Assembly: GCA_001661515.1 (NCBI GenBank)
Contig: LUVW01000005.1
Span: 569,455 to 633,454 of the forward strand
Length of the DNA stretch: 64,000 bases
Direction: 5' to 3'
Source: Capniomyces stellatus
Taxonomy: Eukaryota; Kickxellomycota; Harpellomycetes; Harpellales; Legeriomycetaceae
The stretch's first letter is position 1, and every line of letters begins with the position of its first letter. Shown piece by piece: positions 59,409-64,000 of the stretch. The notes under the pieces were generated by a model. It had not been told where the DNA came from, made no database searches, and saw only the letters and a list, made by a program, of their open reading frames with translations. The translations under genes were made by a program, and so were the position numbers.

Positions 59409-61955
59409 ATGAAAACAGAAACAATAGAGGTAGAGGGGGAGTTTGACGGATCAATTTTGAGGAGTTTTGTGTTAAGCAACTTTAGACACATTTTGCCGCA
59501 CAGAGTAGATGTTTTTGAAGCTTTTCGTCGAAAGGAAGTGAGAGTCAACGGAGCAGTGCTAAAAGAGACAAGTGTTTTGAATAGAGGGGATAAAGTGGAT
59601 GTATTGATAAATAACGACTCGATTCTGAATAGAAAATTCAAAGCCCTGGGAGTGAAAACGGTATGGAGCAGTGATGTGTTTTGGGTTAGCAAAGATATGG
59701 GTGTTGAAAAAAGTGGAGACAAAAATATTGTAAAACAAAAAAACCAAATACTGGTTTTGTGGAAGCCGGCGGGTGTTACCTGTGCGGATCTACAAAGCTA
59801 TGCTACTTCTTTGGATGCAGAGGACACGATTTTGGAGAAAGATAGAACAAATACCGAGGAGATCCACGAGTCTATCAAGAATAAAGAAAACCATAGCTCT
59901 CAAGACGGTATAGAAAGCGGCAATGTTGTGCTAGCCAAGGAACAGCAAGATTTCATTAAAGTCCCATTTAGTAAAAGGGCAAAAAACTTTAATAAAGGGT
60001 ATGTCATTGCGAATCAAGTAGAGAAGGCTTCTAATGGATTGGTAAGTCAAATAAAGTTACGTGCAAAAGCAAAAGCAAAAGCAAAAGCAAAAGCAAAAGC
60101 AAAAGCAAAAGCAAAAGCAAAAGCAAAAGTTAAAGTTAAAGTTAAAAAATATAAATAAAACTATATTGATCTAAATTTCGATCATGTTAGGCTATAGCAG
60201 TCTGTGGAAAATCCTATATTGACTGGGTCGAAAGCGCAATGAGCGAGGGTAAAATCGAACTGGTTTACAAAGGGCTTTGTCATGGGAGCTTAGACAGTGT
60301 CAAGCATAAAGATACTTCTGCTAGCAATAGTTTAGAACAAACGTTTGGTTTCGATTGTAGTCCTAACAATAACAAAGACTATGTCGATGAACACAAAACA
60401 AAAAAGCCAAAGGTAGAAAGCGGAGATACTGGCGAAATAGCTCGAGACAAGCACGAAATATTGGTTGATCAAAATATTAAAAAGGATGTAGTAGGGTTAA
60501 ACTCAAGTGAAGATGTGGATGTTTGGATTTCTTTGACGGGGCTAGATAAAGACTGCTTTTCGCACATCGATGTAGTGGCGGAAAGCATCACAAAGAGTTC
60601 GAGCGCAGGATTTATTAGTTTGGTATGTGGGGTAGTGAAAAAAAGTTTTGTTGGTGGGTTTTTATTAAGGAGATATATGGTGGAGTTGGGACATCCTGTT
60701 ATTGGGTCAAGTCGGTTTACTAAGCCGCTGAACAATAGCAAGGGCAAAGGTCTGTTTCTGGCACTATGCGGGATAAGGTTCTATGGCTTTCCAAATTCAG
60801 TAGAGTCTGTTGTTGAAGTTAAACACGAACTACCTGCTAAGCTCCTTTCGGTAGTCAAGAGGGAAGAGAAGTTTTACAAGTCTAAAGCTGAAAATTCGCG
60901 TCAAGAGATAATCGATGCAATTGGAGGCTCTCAAAACGCAAGTGCAGATAAGGATGGTGGTGGGGATACAACGGGTTTATTTTCTGAGATTGACTCTGTG
61001 AATGGAGAACCTGTAGCGTATATGATTAGCCAAAAGGTAAGGGCTTGTACAGAAAAAAAAAACTTCATTAGCAAAGTTTAAATACAAGTGTCATTGCTGT
61101 TTTTTGCATAGTGGGTGTGGTTTTAAATAATCTGCACTCTTTTTAGACACTCTTTAGGCCGAAAATAAATATTTGCTTAGCACCTGAACTAACAATAGCC
61201 CTGAAAATTATTGATAGAAATTCTGTGATATCAATTATTTTGTCACCAAAGACACTTTGATACCAAGGAGGAGCACAGAGTCGCTTGTCAATGCTTCTGT
61301 CAGTCTTTTAGAATCACTCTGCAAAGATAGCAATGTGGCTGCTGATTCACCACCCACCCTACACGAGCCAGCTCCGTATATACCAAAGGTTTTAGACTTG
61401 GGAACAGGAAGTGGATGTATATTATTGTCGATTCTTTTGAAAACTGGAAAGCTAAACACATTGGGTGTAGGACTGGAGGTGTGTGCCAATGCGCTCCAAG
61501 TTGCCTCAGAAAATGTAAACCGATTGGGTCTTGGCTCTAGAGCTCAACTATTGGAAGGCGATTTTTCGAACTTGCACAACAACCAAGAGCTAGGCGCACT
61601 AGGTCCATTTGACATTGCTGTATGTAACCCGCCATATATTTCTAAATTCAAGAAAATCAGTTTGCTACCAAGCACTATAGCCTTCGAACCACCCATTGCC
61701 TTATTCGCCGAGGAAGGTGGGTATTCGTGCTATAAGCAGATCAGAACAAGCCTAGACTCTTCGTTCTCTAAGAATTGCTCAAAATCTAGTATTCTTAAAA
61801 AGGATGGCGTTGTGGTTTTTGAAATCGGAAAGGGAATGGAGGCTGGCGTGAAGCGAGTTTTTGAAGGGTGGAACATAGTAGGGACTTGGGATGATTACCA
61901 AGGCCATTTAAGGTGTATCGCTTTTTCTAAGCCAGTGGTAGAAGCAATCCCTTGA
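59409..61955 (+). CDS. Fusion of a degenerate pseudouridine synthase and a HemK/PrmC glutamine methyltransferase
   Basis: Three exons (59409-60041, 60191-61036, 61218-61955), both introns phase 0, give 738 residues. Residues 1-70 form an S4 RNA-binding domain (LPHRVDVFEAFRRKEVRVNG). An RluA-type fold follows: LVLWKPAGVTC (motif KPAG), YVIANQVEKASNGLAIAV in place of the RLDKxTSGLL loop, YKGLCHG, and LRRYMVELGHPVIGSSRF ... GLFLALCGIRF. The catalytic Asp is replaced by Glu205 and the preceding Arg by Gln, so synthase activity is doubtful. Exon 2 ends GEPVAYMISQK and exon 3 continues KFCDINYFVTKDTLIPRRST, the HemK entry motif. VLDLGTGSGCILLSIL (SAM site) and CNPPYIS (catalytic NPPY, residues 630-633) then follow. 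The methyltransferase half should modify the Gln of release-factor GGQ. Target compartment is unclear. Confidence 0.85.
60063..60146 (+). repeat. Hexamer repeat (GCAAAA)11(GTTAAA)3 inside intron 1 of the fusion gene
   Basis: Eleven perfect GCAAAA copies are followed by three GTTAAA copies, starting 21 nt after the GTAAGT donor. Read without splicing, the upstream frame stays open through the repeat as Lys-Ala then Lys-Val dipeptides and stops at 60158. Confidence 0.95.
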
Positions 61956-62638
61956 AGCACATTTGAAACAACATGTGTATATTAGCTTTGCCACTCAAAT
62001 TCTGAAATCTGGCTGTAACTTTGTTTTCGAAACTAACTTTTTTTTTTTTTTGGAAATGTTTGTTGAAAATAAAATAAGTTGCAGAATTATAGATCAATGA
62101 AATTATATTTTAACTGATTAAAACCTCCAACGTGACAAGGTCAACGGAATAAAATTATATATTAAATTCAGTTAATGCAAGTAAATCTTCACCGGTGCGT
62201 TTGTTGTAAATAAATAAATAAAAGATCCAAACGATGTATGTTAAGTAAGAAAAGTGTATATTAGCTGTATTGATCATATGTGCTTGGTAATGGTTTTGTT
62301 GAAATGAAAGTACACATGTACGGGATATGATTCTGCACACGCAACAATACATTCAATACACATTGATGATATATTCACGATTATACACTTTACTAATTAT
62401 TGCTTTATTGCAACGCTTATGTACCTGAAATTGTATATGAACTAGTACGGTTGACTCTAATGAAAAGTCGATCCAAACAACAATTGTTGTTTAATAGTAT
62501 TAGCTTTTAGTTTACGTATTATTAGTCCTGTCTATCATTACAGTGAATAAATTATGGAAACCTGAACAACAGCATTTAAAGCAACATTTAGTTAGTGCAT
62601 ATTTTTCAATACTGTATAAAAACTAAAAAATTTAACTA
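61956..62638. other. Intergenic with one weak small ORF
   Basis: AT-rich DNA. A minus-strand frame with an ATG, 62352-62155, encodes 65 residues with one possible membrane segment (FSYLTYIVWIFYLFIYNKRT). Support is only the open frame and plausible codons. I do not call it a gene. Confidence 0.4.
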
Positions 62639-62711
62639 GCCCGGCTAGCTCAATCGGTAGAGCGTAAGACTCTTAATCTTAAGGTTGCGGGTTCGACCCC
62701 CGCGTTGGGCT
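62639..62711 (+). tRNA. tRNA-Lys(CTT)
   Basis: A 73-nt cloverleaf with no intron. Acceptor GCCCGGC/GTTGGGC, D arm CTAGCTCAATCGGTAGAGC, anticodon loop CTCTTAA giving CTT, T arm GCGGGTTCGACCCCCGC. It differs from the TTT isoacceptor at 24225 at only about eight positions. Confidence 0.97.
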
Positions 62712-62718
62712 TAACTCA

Positions 62719-62730
62719 TTTTTTTTTTTT
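62719..62730 (+). terminator. RNA polymerase III terminator of tRNA-Lys(CTT)
   Basis: T12 run starting seven bases after the tRNA discriminator base. Confidence 0.85.
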
Positions 62731-63135
62731 GCTTGAATTACATTTTTTTTTTTTTGTAGAATATCATTAATAATATTAAAATTTGATTTTTTTCCTCCTG
62801 TTTATTTTTTAAAACTTTAAATCGAGTTTTGGTTTTTATGGATTATATTTGCTTTGTCCACTTTTGGACAGTTTTATAATTCAATAAATTGTATTTAAAA
62901 AACTACCAAAAGCTGCAAATTTTGAATAATTCAAATTATTGAATTTGAAAAACAACTGGGACTGGAAAATACGAGTCAAATATAAACGGGATTTTTATGG
63001 AGTAATATTTAAATTTGCTTTTTTTTGACATACTTTGATAAAAGTCGGCTAAACACAATAATACCGAAAATACGCAGAGTACCTGACGGGGAGTGATATT
63101 AAAAAGAGTTACTTACTTTTGCCCTTGTGATTTAG
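62731..63135. other. Promoter region of the OCRE/FHA gene
   Basis: AT-rich DNA with an imperfect palindrome at about 62917-62948 (CAAATTTTGAATAATT then AATTATTGAATTTG). No gene is seen. Confidence 0.5.
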
Positions 63136-63969
63136 ATGGAGGAAAATCTGAATTTGGGGCAAACCCTGGAAGGTTATGCCCAATCTGCGGATCCAAGGTA
63201 CTGGTTTAACCAAGAGACGAATATCTGGTACGATTCTAGCGAAGGAACATACTCGTATTACGATGAGAATCGACAAGAGTACATTCCAGTAAATACGATG
63301 CAACACGATGGCTTTGAATTCGACAACAATGAAGTCGCTGAAAGCGTTTCGGAAGTATACATGAGGCTTGTAGTCAAGAAAAGTGACATATTGGAGACAG
63401 GAAAAGTGGTGGAGGTGCTAGGAAATGATATATACATAGGCAGAGATAGGATTAATGGGTTTAATACACATTTGAGATTATCTGAATTAATAGTATCAAA
63501 ATGCCATGCACATATATACTTTGCAAACAAAGAAAGCTTAAAGGACGGTTTTAATAATAATAGTCAAAACAAAGAACAGCCAACTGGTTATGGGGCCACA
63601 TTTGAAGAACTGAACAGGGATAAAGATGTACTTGGAAGTAATAAACAAAAGTTCAATTCTCGCACCAACACCCGAAATGAAGAGTTGTATAACAAGTATA
63701 GCAGAAAATATCGAAATAGAGATGGAAATGGGGACGACCGTAGCAGTATTTGTGACCGTAGTCGAATCAAGGGCCAGTATATAAAACGGAGACCTAGTAA
63801 AAGCAGTCGCTATAGTAGCAGTCGAAGTAGAAGCCGTAGTAGAAGTCGTAGTAGAGATAGAGATAGAGATAATACAGAATCGAGTAGATGTAATCATTAC
63901 AGCTCAAGGGAGGAAGGGGAACTAAGTAGCGATATATCTGACGATGGTGGGCTAAATAAGGGTATATAA
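63136..63969 (+). CDS. OCRE and FHA domain protein (AGGF1-like), probably incomplete
   Basis: The frame gives 277 residues from the ATG at 63136. Residues about 20-55 match an OCRE motif (YWFNQETNIWYDSSEGTYSY then YDENRQEYIPV). Residues about 75-130 start an FHA domain (MRLVVKKSDILETGKVVEVL; IYIGRDRINGFNTHLRLSEL; VSKCHAHIYF), the domain order of AGGF1/VG5Q. The second half of the FHA fold is not seen. Instead an Arg/Ser dipeptide-rich stretch (about 215-245) follows, so this is either a long loop insertion or the domain is cut. The frame stops at 63969, but a possible donor (AAGG/GTATAT, 63960) precedes it, and an AGGF1 protein should continue to a G-patch. I think the gene runs past the window edge. 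RS and OCRE content suggests nuclear RNA processing. Confidence 0.7.
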   Translation: MEENLNLGQTLEGYAQSADPRYWFNQETNIWYDSSEGTYSYYDENRQEYIPVNTMQHDGFEFDNNEVAESVSEVYMRLVVKKSDILETGKVVEVLGNDIYIGRDRINGFNTHLRLSELIVSKCHAHIYFANKESLKDGFNNNSQNKEQPTGYGATFEELNRDKDVLGSNKQKFNSRTNTRNEELYNKYSRKYRNRDGNGDDRSSICDRSRIKGQYIKRRPSKSSRYSSSRSRSRSRSRSRDRDRDNTESSRCNHYSSREEGELSSDISDDGGLNKGI

Positions 63970-64000
63970 CGATCTTTAGAAAAACTTGGTCCATGGTCGA

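Noticed and set aside
24225..62711. The two tRNA-Lys genes as evidence of a duplicated segment
   Set aside because: They are different isoacceptors (TTT and CTT) that are normally similar, and their flanks share nothing obvious.
1..64000. CRISPR arrays, transposase genes or long terminal repeats
   Set aside because: No regularly spaced direct repeats with spacers, no transposase or integrase motifs, and no LTR-like pairs were seen. The tandem repeats found are simple microsatellites or minisatellites.

Overview
This window comes from a fungal nuclear genome. It is AT-rich by eye, with wide gaps between genes and spliceosomal introns (GT-AG, mostly about 80-300 nt) in most protein genes. Fungus-specific content includes a GT15 (Kre2/Mnt1) mannosyltransferase, a GPI-anchored cysteine-rich wall protein, a single-chain cytosolic acetyl-CoA carboxylase, a trehalose-6-phosphate synthase and a probable velvet-domain protein. 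CSN5, a SMG6-type PIN protein, an AGGF1-like OCRE/FHA protein and NudE argue against a budding yeast. My best guess, by inference only, is an early-diverging lineage such as Zoopagomycota/Kickxellomycotina.

Layout. 0-10 kb: NudE (-), a small GPI-type Cys-rich protein (-), folylpolyglutamate synthase (+) and a MICOS Mic26/27 (APOO-like) subunit (-), with a large inverted repeat between the last two. 10-24 kb: a GT15 mannosyltransferase (+) converging on the 2313-residue acetyl-CoA carboxylase (-), then a gene-poor stretch ending in tRNA-Lys(TTT). 25-41 kb: a DUSP-type ubiquitin protease (+), an INO80B/Ies2 chromatin remodeller subunit (+), a PPIL1-type cyclophilin (-) and an EST1/SMG6-like PIN nuclease (+). 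41-54 kb: a 5.6 kb gap with only weak small-gene candidates, a four-exon mini velvet-domain protein (+), a secreted dipeptidyl-peptidase V (+), an assembly gap between two poly-G tracts, and nine-exon CSN5 (-). 54-64 kb: TPS1 with a C-terminal phosphatase-like domain that has lost key residues (-), tRNA-Val(AAC), a fusion of a degenerate pseudouridine synthase with a HemK/PrmC glutamine methyltransferase (+), tRNA-Lys(CTT), and an OCRE/FHA protein that probably runs off the right edge.

The genes form no operon or obvious cluster; they are housekeeping genes of unrelated pathways. CSN5, the Mic26/27 gene, NudE and the velvet gene are split into many short exons and were rebuilt here by requiring GT-AG borders, matching phase and family motifs at each junction. 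In each case the summed exon length is a whole number of codons. The most unusual items are the pseudouridine-synthase/HemK fusion (with an intron that can be read through into a Lys-Ala repeat tail), the TPS1 pseudo-phosphatase, the mini velvet protein, and an upstream ORF ending two bases before the start codon of the SMG6-like gene.
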